Below are positions 6,768-14,076 of a stretch of DNA of 18,864 nucleotides, piece after piece. Both the position numbers and the translations under genes were made by a program. The notes beneath the pieces are model-generated. The model saw nothing but the letters and a program-made list of their open reading frames with translations, was not told the origin of the DNA and made no database searches. The stretch spans positions 1 through 18,864 of the forward strand of contig JBBQCI010000078.1 of assembly GCA_038318565.1 (NCBI GenBank), read 5' to 3'. The DNA is from UBA11346 sp038318565. Lineage in GTDB: Bacteria > Planctomycetota > UBA11346. Within the stretch, counting starts at the first letter, position 1; every line of letters starts with the position of its first letter.

Positions 6768-9536
6768 TCAGGCCTGACGGCGGCGGGCTGCGGGGATGTG
6801 GCTCTTCTCGCGCACCACTCTGTTGGCGAACACCGCCAGGGCGATGATGGCGAGCACGGCGGAGGGGATGGCCACGGCGAGGAACTTCACCCACCATTGG
6901 TAGGCCTCGACCGTGCGTGCCTCCTGGATCTCCAGTTTACGCTGCTTCTGCTCGATTTTCAGCTGTATGCCGCTGACTTCGAGCTGGATGCGGCGCTGGC
7001 CGACGACCTCGGCCCGGCTCTTCTCGTGGGCCTTTGTTTCTTCGTCGAGAACGTCGCGAGCGTCGATAGCTGACAGGCTGGCCTGAAAGTCGCTATTGAC
7101 CTTGTCGATCGTACCCTGCAGTTCGGTGGTGATGATGTCCAGCTGCGTGGTGCGCAGTTTCTGCGCCTCGGTCGCCACGGTTTCGAATTTCAGCAGTGGA
7201 CGGCGGGCCGGACGACGGGTGCGCAGTTCCAGGTAGGCCTTGTCGTCGAACAGGGCATCGACGGCGTTGGCGACGAATTGCACGTTCTTGAGGTCCATCA
7301 GGACACGCAACTCATCCTGCTTACCGAGCTGGTTACCTTGGTCGCGGTAAAAGCGGAAGAATTCGTTGTCGACTAGGTCGAGATCGGCGATCAGGATCAC
7401 CTTGACCGGCTTGCCGGACAGCGTGCCAATGACTGGCTTGGGCCCTTCCTTGCCTTCCTCGGCCTTGACGCCAGGCGCAAGTTTGGGGTAGGCACTCGGC
7501 ATGGCGCCCGAGATTTCCACTGCCAGGGCCGGACGCTTGGCCTGATCTGGGAACGGACGGCGCTTGATGTCATCAGGCCGCTTCAGCTGGACCTGGCCAC
7601 CCTGCCAGTTCGGTTGGGTCAGTTCCATGATGGAATTCATGCCCCAGTCGTCGCCGCTGGCCGGCAGTAGCAGGGGGGTGATGGTCAAGCCCGCCGGCTT
7701 GTCGGCGGCAGCCGATACCGAACCGGGATAGGGCAGCAGCAGGGCATTGACGCCGGTGGTCACGGCCGAGTGGTCGCTGCTTTCGATCGAGCCTTGCTCC
7801 TTGGTCAGCCACTGGAAGTAGGGCGGGATGAGTTTGCGGAAGTAGTGCGACGGATTGTAGTTGCTCCAGTAGATCTCGTCGCGGCGGTATTCGACGCCGA
7901 GCGCCTTCATCAAAGGTTGCAGGTCGCCCTTCTGAGGGCCGTCGTTCTGCGGTGGCATGCCCATTTGGTTCTGCTGTTGCGGATTCCGCTTCGGTTGGCC
8001 GGGGATCAAGTCGCCACGACCCTGGGTGACCTGGAAGAAGGGCAGCGGGTCTTCAAGCAGCAGGGCCGGCCGGCCGGCCCATACATAATCGTGCAGCTTC
8101 TCGATCTGTTGCTGGGTTAGGGTGCTCGGCTGCGGCACCATCAGCACTTCGACATCCGCCGCGACGTCGCTGTCGAGCGAAACGGTGCGCACTTCGTACT
8201 GGCGCTTCCACTCTTCGACGATTTCCCAGCCGGGGGTCATGCCCATGGTCTGATAGTTGAATCCGCCCATCACGTCGATGTCGGTGGTGGCGATGCCCAG
8301 CACGCGCTTCTTGATGTCCGAGACACTGCGAATGGCGCGTACCAGTTCGTACTCGACCGACAAACCGGGATCGAAGCTCTGAATGATCTGGTTACGGCCG
8401 GCGCTCGACACGGCGGCACCGAGGAAAACTTCGCTGGTGCGGCGGCCGCTTGCCGAGTTGATCAGCTCGCGGCGTGGCTTGATGTTGAACTCGGTTTGGG
8501 CGAGGGCGCCATCCTTGTCGAGCGAGTCGGCCGGCTGGCGCAGATCAAGTTTGATCTGCGACGGCGCGGCGCGTGCGATCGCCTTTAGCTTGTCGACGAC
8601 TTCCTTGCCTTTCAAGGCGAGCTCTGGCGGCAGATCCCTGGAGATGAAGGCGGTGATGGTCACCGGCTCCTTGAGCGCCTTCAAGGCTGCGATCGATGCG
8701 GTCGAGACCGACGACAGGCCTTCGGCGGTGGTGTCGGCATCAACCCCAGCGCGGCCGGTCAGGCGGCTGAGATTGGCAACCAGAATGATGGCGAAGAACA
8801 GGCTGGCGATCTGCGTCACCACCTGGGCATGGCTGCCTGGGCGCCAACGGCGGCTGCTCAGCACGAAGGTCGCAGCGCCGAGGGCTGCAGCCACAACGGC
8901 CAGAGCGACGGCGACTGCGCCGATCGAGATGACGCCGCGCGAGAAGCCATCGTAAAAATCCCAGAAGTGGAACGACCATTGGGCCGCCGCGCAGCCGATG
9001 ACGCCAAGCACGAACGCGACAGCGGGCAGGCTGACCAGGGTCGAGGCGAGCACCGCGATGGCGGCGAACGCCAGACCGGCGAACCACCAGCCCAGGTAGT
9101 TGGCCAGAACAAGGCCCCAGTCTGGGGCGCCGAGCCAGGCGATCACAAAGACGTGCGACAGGGTGCAGGCTAGTGCGATGGTGAAGAAGATGGACACGGC
9201 GGCCCACTTGCCGATCAGCGCATCGAGCGGCGACAACGGCAGCGTGAGGAGGTGTTCTTCGGTGCCGTGGTCGCGTTCAGCAGCCCACGCACCCATGCCC
9301 AAAGCGGGCAGCAGGACAGCGAGCATCCAACCAAAGGCGTCGTCGCGCAGCCACGGGCCGAGGTCGGCGATGTTGCGAGCGAAGTAGTTGCTGGTGCTGG
9401 TCTCGAACCAGAACATCACGGCGCCAGCGATGAGCACAAACGCCAGGATAAAGACGTAGCCAAGCGGATTGCCGAGGAAGCTTGACAGCTGACGGCGGGC
9501 GGTGGCATCAATGCCATTGAACTGGAAGGTGCTCAT
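6768..9536 (-). CDS. ABC-2 type permease fused to GldG-like auxiliary domain
   Basis: This 922-residue fusion has an ABC-2 permease at residues 20-230, with about six hydrophobic segments and the typical ERDHGTEEHLLTLPLS loop before GKWAAVS. A further helix follows at 243-256 (SLFFAIILVANL). Residues 285-600 match the GldG/ABC_transp_aux type of extracytoplasmic domain (PVTITAFISRDLPPELALKG, then EYELVRAIRSVSDIKKRVLG, then AGRPALLLEDPLPFF). It includes a Gln/Asn/Pro-rich loop (RNPQQQNQMGMPPQNDG). Residues 795-875 are a long coiled coil, and residues 881-904 are a final membrane helix. In Bacteroidota, GldF and GldG are separate; here one chain carries both. It overlaps the ATPase gene as ATGA and precedes the DUF4340-FKBP gene by 10 bases. 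The substrate is unknown. Confidence 0.92.
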   Translation of the reverse strand: MSTFQFNGIDATARRQLSSFLGNPLGYVFILAFVLIAGAVMFWFETSTSNYFARNIADLGPWLRDDAFGWMLAVLLPALGMGAWAAERDHGTEEHLLTLPLSPLDALIGKWAAVSIFFTIALACTLSHVFVIAWLGAPDWGLVLANYLGWWFAGLAFAAIAVLASTLVSLPAVAFVLGVIGCAAAQWSFHFWDFYDGFSRGVISIGAVAVALAVVAAALGAATFVLSSRRWRPGSHAQVVTQIASLFFAIILVANLSRLTGRAGVDADTTAEGLSSVSTASIAALKALKEPVTITAFISRDLPPELALKGKEVVDKLKAIARAAPSQIKLDLRQPADSLDKDGALAQTEFNIKPRRELINSASGRRTSEVFLGAAVSSAGRNQIIQSFDPGLSVEYELVRAIRSVSDIKKRVLGIATTDIDVMGGFNYQTMGMTPGWEIVEEWKRQYEVRTVSLDSDVAADVEVLMVPQPSTLTQQQIEKLHDYVWAGRPALLLEDPLPFFQVTQGRGDLIPGQPKRNPQQQNQMGMPPQNDGPQKGDLQPLMKALGVEYRRDEIYWSNYNPSHYFRKLIPPYFQWLTKEQGSIESSDHSAVTTGVNALLLPYPGSVSAAADKPAGLTITPLLLPASGDDWGMNSIMELTQPNWQGGQVQLKRPDDIKRRPFPDQAKRPALAVEISGAMPSAYPKLAPGVKAEEGKEGPKPVIGTLSGKPVKVILIADLDLVDNEFFRFYRDQGNQLGKQDELRVLMDLKNVQFVANAVDALFDDKAYLELRTRRPARRPLLKFETVATEAQKLRTTQLDIITTELQGTIDKVNSDFQASLSAIDARDVLDEETKAHEKSRAEVVGQRRIQLEVSGIQLKIEQKQRKLEIQEARTVEAYQWWVKFLAVAIPSAVLAIIALAVFANRVVREKSHIPAARRRQA

Positions 9537-10270
9537 GCCGCGACTCCCTTGGTCAGTTCACGGAAGCGGGCTTCCAGCGAGCCGCCAGCGGCGAGTTCGG
9601 CCGGGGTACCCGAGAAGCGTAGACGGCCTTCGCTGATCAGCACGACACGGTCGGCGATCGCTTCGACCTCCTGGAGAATGTGGGTCGAGAGAAGCACGGT
9701 CTTATCCTTGGCGAGACTCTTGATGAGATCGCGTACGAGCTGGATCTGATTCGGGTCGAGTCCGGCTGTGGGCTCGTCCAGGATGATCACCTTGGGATCA
9801 TGGAGGATCGCCTGGGCCAGGCCGACGCGCTGGCGGAAGCCTTTCGACAGTTTGCGGATCGGCTTGTGCCAGACCTCGTCGATGCGGCACGAATTGGCAA
9901 CGCGGTCGAGGGCATCTTTCAAGCGCGCCGGGGCAAGTCCGTGGACGCGGCCGGCGTAAGCCAGCTGCTGGGCCGGAGTCATCTCGGGGTAGAGAGGGCC
10001 GTTTTCAGGCAGGTAACCGAGCTGACGGGCGGCAGCGATACGGTCCGTATCGACATCAATGCCGGCGATCCGTGCGGTACCGGCGCTGGGCGCGAGGAAG
10101 CCGGTCAGCATCTTCATGGTGGTGGACTTGCCGGCACCGTTGGGTCCAAGGAACGCCGTCACCGAGCCTTGCGGAACGGCAAAACTGACGTCCTGCACAG
10201 CGGTAAAGGCACCATAGTATTTGCACAGGCCGATCGCTTCGATCAGCGGGGGCAAGGGGGCATCAGACAT
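9533..10270 (-). CDS. ABC transporter ATP-binding protein, GldA-like
   Basis: This 245-residue nucleotide-binding subunit has all motifs: Walker A GPNGAGKST (42-50), a Q-loop region LGYLPENGPLYP where Gln is replaced by Asn90 as is common in this subfamily, the signature LSKGF (141-145), Walker B VIILDEPTAGLD (161-172) and the switch histidine STH (197). The LPENGPLYP and LSKGFRQRVG versions are typical of the GldA/ABC-2 exporter group. It powers the permease-GldG fusion encoded immediately downstream with an ATGA overlap. It is the first gene of the minus-strand operon. The ATG at 10270 is supported by GGAG seven bases upstream. Confidence 0.95.
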   Translation of the reverse strand: MSDAPLPPLIEAIGLCKYYGAFTAVQDVSFAVPQGSVTAFLGPNGAGKSTTMKMLTGFLAPSAGTARIAGIDVDTDRIAAARQLGYLPENGPLYPEMTPAQQLAYAGRVHGLAPARLKDALDRVANSCRIDEVWHKPIRKLSKGFRQRVGLAQAILHDPKVIILDEPTAGLDPNQIQLVRDLIKSLAKDKTVLLSTHILQEVEAIADRVVLISEGRLRFSGTPAELAAGGSLEARFRELTKGVAA

Positions 10271-10277
10271 TGCGTGT

Positions 10278-10281
10278 CTCC
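10278..10281 (-). promoter_or_regulatory. Ribosome binding site of the ATPase gene
   Basis: GGAG on the minus strand, seven bases before the ATG at 10270, supports that start. Confidence 0.6.
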
Positions 10282-10299
10282 ATGACGTTGGCCTCAGAC

Positions 10300-10316
10300 G
10301 TACACGGTGTGTACAC
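10300..10316. promoter_or_regulatory. Palindromic site in the divergent intergenic region, possible operator
   Basis: GTACAC-GGT-GTGTAC (10300-10314) is a perfect 6-bp inverted repeat, and GTGTACAC (10309-10316) is itself an 8-bp palindrome overlapping it. The site is 30-46 bases upstream of the ABC operon start and about 120 bases upstream of the divergent gene at 10434. It could therefore bind a dimeric regulator controlling one or both. No clear -10/-35 boxes are visible, and the regulator is not in the window. Confidence 0.35.
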
Positions 10317-10422
10317 CTTACCGGCGGAGCAGTGGGCAGAGGGCGCGGATGGTGCGGGGGGTGTGGCCAATCGCAACTGGTCCTTGCGGTCGGCCGTCGG
10401 CCCGCTCAGGTGCGCCTGACAC

Positions 10423-10427
10423 AGGAG
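10423..10427 (+). promoter_or_regulatory. Ribosome binding site deciding the start at 10434
   Basis: AGGAG six bases before the ATG at 10434 is a strong site. It favours this start over in-frame upstream ATGs (from 10221), which would run back through the ABC operon promoter region. Confidence 0.75.
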
Positions 10428-10433
10428 ACGACC

Positions 10434-10886
10434 ATGCAGTTTGACCTCAGCCGCGACTTCCTTGATGGCATCGTAATGCAGCACCCCCAAGTGAAGAGCG
10501 GGCAAGAGGCCCAGATCCGCGCTGGTGGCCAACTCCACTTCATGCCCAGCAGTACCGACGGCAGTATGCATACGGCGGTGATCAGCTTTGCTCTGTTCAT
10601 CGGCGAGGGTGATCAGCCCTTCGCGCGTGGCGGCTGGCGTTTCCTCTTCACCTCCGACGAGTCGTGCGATCCGCGCGAGCACCAGAACCATCCGTTCATG
10701 GCCCAGTTGCTGGTCGTCGGCGCTGGCAAAGTCATGGTGCAGATGAACAACCTCCTGATGCACGCTGGTTTGCCGATGATCCCCTTCGATCCTACCCAGA
10801 TGGCGGTGAAGGCCCAGCAGGCCGGCATGACGCCACCCGGGGTTCCGGCCGGTGCTATCCAGGCTGAAGCCAAGCCCGCGGGCTGA
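10434..10886 (+). CDS. Small protein with SecB-like features
   Basis: This is a 150-residue protein without signal peptide or membrane helix. The first half alternates like beta strands (GQEAQIRAGGQLHF, MHTAVISFALFIGEGDQ, WRFLFTSDE). The second half, NHPFMAQLLVVGAGKVMVQM followed by NNLLMHAGLPMIPFDPTQMA, resembles the end of SecB, where two helices precede a GxPxxxLxP segment. SecB is a cytoplasmic export chaperone that holds preproteins unfolded. The match is by pattern only and the N-terminal strands are not diagnostic, so another small alpha/beta fold is possible. The last 25 residues are a Pro/Ala-rich tail. The gene diverges from the ABC operon and precedes the SagB-type gene by 37 bases; neither neighbour settles its job. 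Confidence 0.7.
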   Translation: MQFDLSRDFLDGIVMQHPQVKSGQEAQIRAGGQLHFMPSSTDGSMHTAVISFALFIGEGDQPFARGGWRFLFTSDESCDPREHQNHPFMAQLLVVGAGKVMVQMNNLLMHAGLPMIPFDPTQMAVKAQQAGMTPPGVPAGAIQAEAKPAG

Positions 10887-10923
10887 AGAGCCGCCGCCGA
10901 ACCGGGTTTGACCTGCGATCGCG

Positions 10924-12447
10924 GTGGGCAATGGTGCAGGCGTGACCCTCGCCCTGCGCTTCCATCAAGCCACGAAATACGCTCCCGAGACGATCGGGAA
11001 CCATCCCGGTCTCGACTGGGATAGCCAGCCTCCGACCCACAAGGAGTACCACGGCGAGTCCGGGGTCGAGCTGGCCGCTTTGCTGCCGCTTGATCCGAAC
11101 CCGTTCACCGGCGAGCCAGCCCAAGTGGTCGAACACTGGCATGGTAAGACGCTGGCAGCGTTGTCGCGCTGGATCTACTTCATCTATGGAGTGACGGCGA
11201 TCGTCCGCCAGCCCGAGCGGGACCAGTTGCTGCGTTCTGCGCCGTCGGCAGGCGGACTCTATCCCGCCGAACTGTACATCGCGGTGCGCGACTGGCCCGG
11301 TTTGGAAACTGGCCTGTATGGATATGACCCGCGTCGTCATCGTCTCGTGCTGTTGGCCGACGCCAATGTCGCTGACGCACTCGCCCAGGCTGCGTATGGC
11401 AATGCCGAGGTTGCGGCTGCGCCTGTGGTCGCGGTGGTGGCCGGCGTTTTCCAGCGCAGTCGGTGGCGGTACCAGGAACGCGCCTATCGTCGCGTGCTCC
11501 TCGACAGCGGTCATCTGATCGGCAATGCCGGCCTGATCTCCCATGCACTCGGGCTACGGATGCATGCCACCGCGGCATTCTGCGACCAGCGCGCCGCCGC
11601 CGCGTTGCGACTGGATGTGCATGAGGAGGGAGTCTTGGCCCTGCTGGCCTTGAACATCCCTGGCGCCGGCGAGCGGCCGACCTGGACCGCGCTGCCATCG
11701 TCGGCCACCACCACGGGCGAACCGACCCTGTCGGGACTTCACCTGGCCAGCTGCCTGCCCGAGACGCGCCCGCGTCTGGTGGCCAAGGGTGAGACCGCCG
11801 CCGAAGCCTTGGAGACGACGCATGGCTGGGTTGGCGGCGATCGCCTGCGCGGAGCCGGCTGCGCCGGCCCGGTACCTCTGGCCAATGAACTGCTGGGCGT
11901 CGTGCTACGTCGTCGCAGCTGTCGCCGCTTCAAGCGTGGGGCGATCAGTCGTGACGCCTTAGCCCGCATCCTTGCCGCCTCGTACCTGCCCGAACAGGTT
12001 GGCCTGGGAGAGCAGCCGGGATTCGACAGATCGCGTCTCACCAGCTTCATCGCCATCAGCGATGTCGAAGGGATCGCTCCGGGCGTATACTACCTGGCAC
12101 CGCATCAGTTGGAGTTGCGTCCGGTACGCCTTGGTGATCCGCGGGAAGCCAGCCGCTACCTGGCCTTGGGTCAGGATCTTGCCGGCGAGGCCGGGGCGGT
12201 GGTGTTCCATGCGGCTGACCTGGCTGGCTGTGTCCGGGATCTGGGTGAACGTGCATACCGCTATCTCCACCTGGATGCTGGCATGGTTGGTCAGCGCATG
12301 AATCTGGCGGCTGTGGCTGAAGGGCTAGGCGCCAGCGGCATCGGCGGATTCTTCGATGATCAGACGGCGGATCTGCTGGGCATCCCGCGTGAGCAAGCGG
12401 TCGTCTATATCACGGTGTTGGGACTGGTTGACCAACCCCAGCAGTAG
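10924..12447 (+). CDS. SagB-type dehydrogenase with two tandem nitroreductase domains
   Basis: This 507-residue protein is built of two nitroreductase-fold halves. The first opens with the SagB-type FHQATKYAPETIG and LDWDSQP, then RSAPSAGGLYPAELYI (104-119), the conserved FMN-contact segment. The second starts at about residue 318 with LANELLGVVLRRRSCRRFKR and ends with GMVGQRMNLAAVAEGLGASG and GGFFDDQ, typical of the family. SagB/ThcOx enzymes are FMN-dependent dehydrogenases that oxidise azolines to azoles in modified peptides. Many duplicated stand-alone members exist whose substrates are unknown. The GTG at 10924 opens the frame; a second GTG at 10942, preceded by GCAGG, may be the true start. 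No YcaO cyclodehydratase or precursor peptide is visible here, so a peptide-modification role is not supported. Confidence 0.88.
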   Translation: MGNGAGVTLALRFHQATKYAPETIGNHPGLDWDSQPPTHKEYHGESGVELAALLPLDPNPFTGEPAQVVEHWHGKTLAALSRWIYFIYGVTAIVRQPERDQLLRSAPSAGGLYPAELYIAVRDWPGLETGLYGYDPRRHRLVLLADANVADALAQAAYGNAEVAAAPVVAVVAGVFQRSRWRYQERAYRRVLLDSGHLIGNAGLISHALGLRMHATAAFCDQRAAAALRLDVHEEGVLALLALNIPGAGERPTWTALPSSATTTGEPTLSGLHLASCLPETRPRLVAKGETAAEALETTHGWVGGDRLRGAGCAGPVPLANELLGVVLRRRSCRRFKRGAISRDALARILAASYLPEQVGLGEQPGFDRSRLTSFIAISDVEGIAPGVYYLAPHQLELRPVRLGDPREASRYLALGQDLAGEAGAVVFHAADLAGCVRDLGERAYRYLHLDAGMVGQRMNLAAVAEGLGASGIGGFFDDQTADLLGIPREQAVVYITVLGLVDQPQQ

Positions 12448-12517
12448 CTGAAAACCTGGTCACGACCCGTGGCGTTTGTTTATCCGCCCCTTCCCAGCGT
12501 CTCGACTCACATCCCGG

Positions 12518-12652
12518 CTAGGAGGGGGTCAAAGGGGGCTTGCCCCCTTGCTCCAACAGCCTGTTTTCGCGGAATCCGCAAACTCGCGACCGAAGGGAGG
12601 CGGAATCCGCGAAAACCATGAGTCTGGCGGAGAAACTCCGACAGGCTCCTAG
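12518..12652. mobile_element. Miniature CTAG-bounded element with nested palindromes
   Basis: CTAG at 12518-12521 and at 12649-12652 flank a 127-bp segment. Its ends are GAGGGGGTCAAAG on the left and, in inverted orientation, GAGCCTGTCGGAG on the right (8 of 13). A CTAG duplication fits IS5-type or related transposons. Inside are a perfect foldback AAGGGGGC/GCCCCCTT (12532-12549) and a long imperfect inverted repeat (12563-12616). A further foldback, CGGAG/CTCCG, lies near the right end. No coding capacity is evident. It fills most of the 306-base gap between the SagB-type gene and the broken beta-helix gene. The rest of that gap shows nothing I can name. The foldback could also act as a transcription terminator, though no T-run follows it. 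Confidence 0.5.
12563..12616. repeat. Inverted repeat, 17-bp arms
   Basis: GTTTTCGCGGAATCCGC (12563-12579) is matched in inverted orientation at 12600-12616 with a single mismatch at the centre of each arm, and the spacer is 20 bases. Each arm also contains its own short palindrome GCGGA-N-TCCGC, so a cruciform or alternative hairpins are possible. It lies inside the CTAG-bounded element. Confidence 0.8.
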
Positions 12653-12846
12653 TCTTCCGCCTAGCTACGGCTATGTTCAACATGCTGTGTCCGCGACTCG
12701 GGACAGGCTGGGAAACTGGGTCTGGAAACCGGAACCGAAGGCACGCTCTCACTATGCGCACCCTCCTCCTTCTCCTCGCCTTCGCCGTCTTCGCCTGAGC
12801 TGCTGAATCCCACCGCTATCCTGCCGACACGCCCGGAGTCGTCGAC

Positions 12847-13443
12847 GTGGTCAAGTCCTATGGGGCTGATCCCAGCGGGGCCAAGGACAGCACCGCCGCG
12901 CTGCAGGCGGCGATCAGCGAGTCGAAGGCGAAGGGCAACCGCATCATCTGGCTGGTCAAGGGCACCTACCTGGTCAGCGCCATGCTGAAGTGGGCCGGCC
13001 CGCCCCAAATGGGCCCATCGCTGCTGGGCGATTCGCGCGAGGGCACCATCATCCGCTTGGCCGACAGGTCGCCCGGCTTCCAGGATCCCGACGCGGCGCA
13101 GGGCGTGGTGCGCACCGGCTGGGGCTCGGCCGACAACTTCTGCATCGACATTCGCGACCTGACCATCGACACCGGTTCGGGGAACCCCGGCGCCAGTGGC
13201 ATTCAGTACATGTCGAACAACCAGGGCAGCATTCGCCGGGTGACGGTGCGCTCGGGCGATGGCGCCGGCGTCGCTGGGCTCGACCTCGCCTACACCGACA
13301 TGATCGGGCCATGTTACCTCGCGGACATCTCGGTCGAGGGCTTCAATGTCGGCGTGCGCACCAGCAGCACGGTCAACAGCAACGTGATCGAGCGGCTGAG
13401 TCTCAAACACCAGCGCGTCGCCGGCATCCGCAACAACGGCTAG
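12847..13443 (+). pseudogene. Fragment 1 of the broken gene: first beta-helix domain
   Basis: This is the first longer open segment, read from a GTG at 12847 (the open stretch begins at 12799, right after the signal-peptide TGA). It contains the first PF12708-type start, with SYGADPSGAKDST and the IIWLVKGTYLVSAMLKW strand region. Beta-helix-like rungs follow, such as DNFCIDIRDLTIDTGSG and NVIERLSLKHQRVAGIRNNG. It ends at TAG 13441-13443, where a C-to-T change in a CAG codon is the simplest explanation. It has no own signal peptide and no ribosome site, so it is unlikely to be made alone. Confidence 0.6.
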
Positions 13444-13446
13444 TGC

Positions 13447-14037
13447 ATGAGACTCCGCCGTCTCACCAGCGTGCAGAAGGACGGCGTGCCCGGCGTGATC
13501 AACGAGGCTGGTTGGGGCTTCATGACCCTGATCGACAGTTCCCTGACTGGTTCAGGCGACGCGGCGCCAATCAACCGCGCGTTCCTGCTGGCGCGCAATG
13601 TCGAAACCAAGGGCTACGTGCGCTCGCTGGTCGATGAACAAAACGGCCGCGAGGACCGCGAGGCGCGCATCGACGAATACCGTTCCCATGCCCCGCTGGC
13701 GCTGCACGAGTCGCTGCAGCGCACGCTGGGACTGCCGATCGCCGACGCGCCGGAACAGGCTTGGGGCGATCCCGCCAGCTGGGCCGACGTGCGCACGTTT
13801 GGTGCCAATGGCGGCGATGAGGCCGACGACACCGTCGCGTTCCAGAAGGCGATCGACTCCGGCGCCAGCACCGTGTTCATCCCGGTCGGGAAGTTCATCC
13901 TTGACGGCAACGTCATCCTGCGCGGCAAGGTGACGCGCATCATCGGCGTGCGCGGCGAATGGGCCAGCTGGCGTGGGCCACGCCCGCGGGCGTCACCGGC
14001 GGCGTGTTCCAGATCGGCAAAGACGCGCAAAAGCTAG
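13447..14037 (+). pseudogene. Fragment 2 of the broken gene: end of first and start of second beta-helix domain
   Basis: This segment is in the same phase as fragment 1, beginning with MRLRRLTSVQ two codons after the TAG. It holds INEAGWGFMTLIDSSLTG, then the second PF12708-type start (WADVRTFGANGGDEADDTVA and FIPVGKFILDGNVILRGKV). After GVRGEWAS it turns into low-quality RGPRPRASPA and stops, marking the first frameshift near 13968. The lesion is inside the second beta-helix. Confidence 0.6.
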
Positions 14038-14076
14038 TAGCGTTCGCCGAACATCATCCTGGGCAAGGGCCAGCAG

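Noticed and set aside
12532..12549. AAGGGGGC/GCCCCCTT foldback as a classical rho-independent terminator of the SagB-type gene.
   Set aside because: No T-run follows on either strand and it lies 85 bases past the stop inside a segment better explained as a miniature element. A terminator role is possible but unsupported.
12796..12798. TGA read as selenocysteine or a reassigned stop in the beta-helix gene.
   Set aside because: It sits at a signal-peptide boundary where a catalytic selenocysteine is implausible. A TAG and two frameshifts break the same gene, and both TGA and TAG end normal genes in the window.
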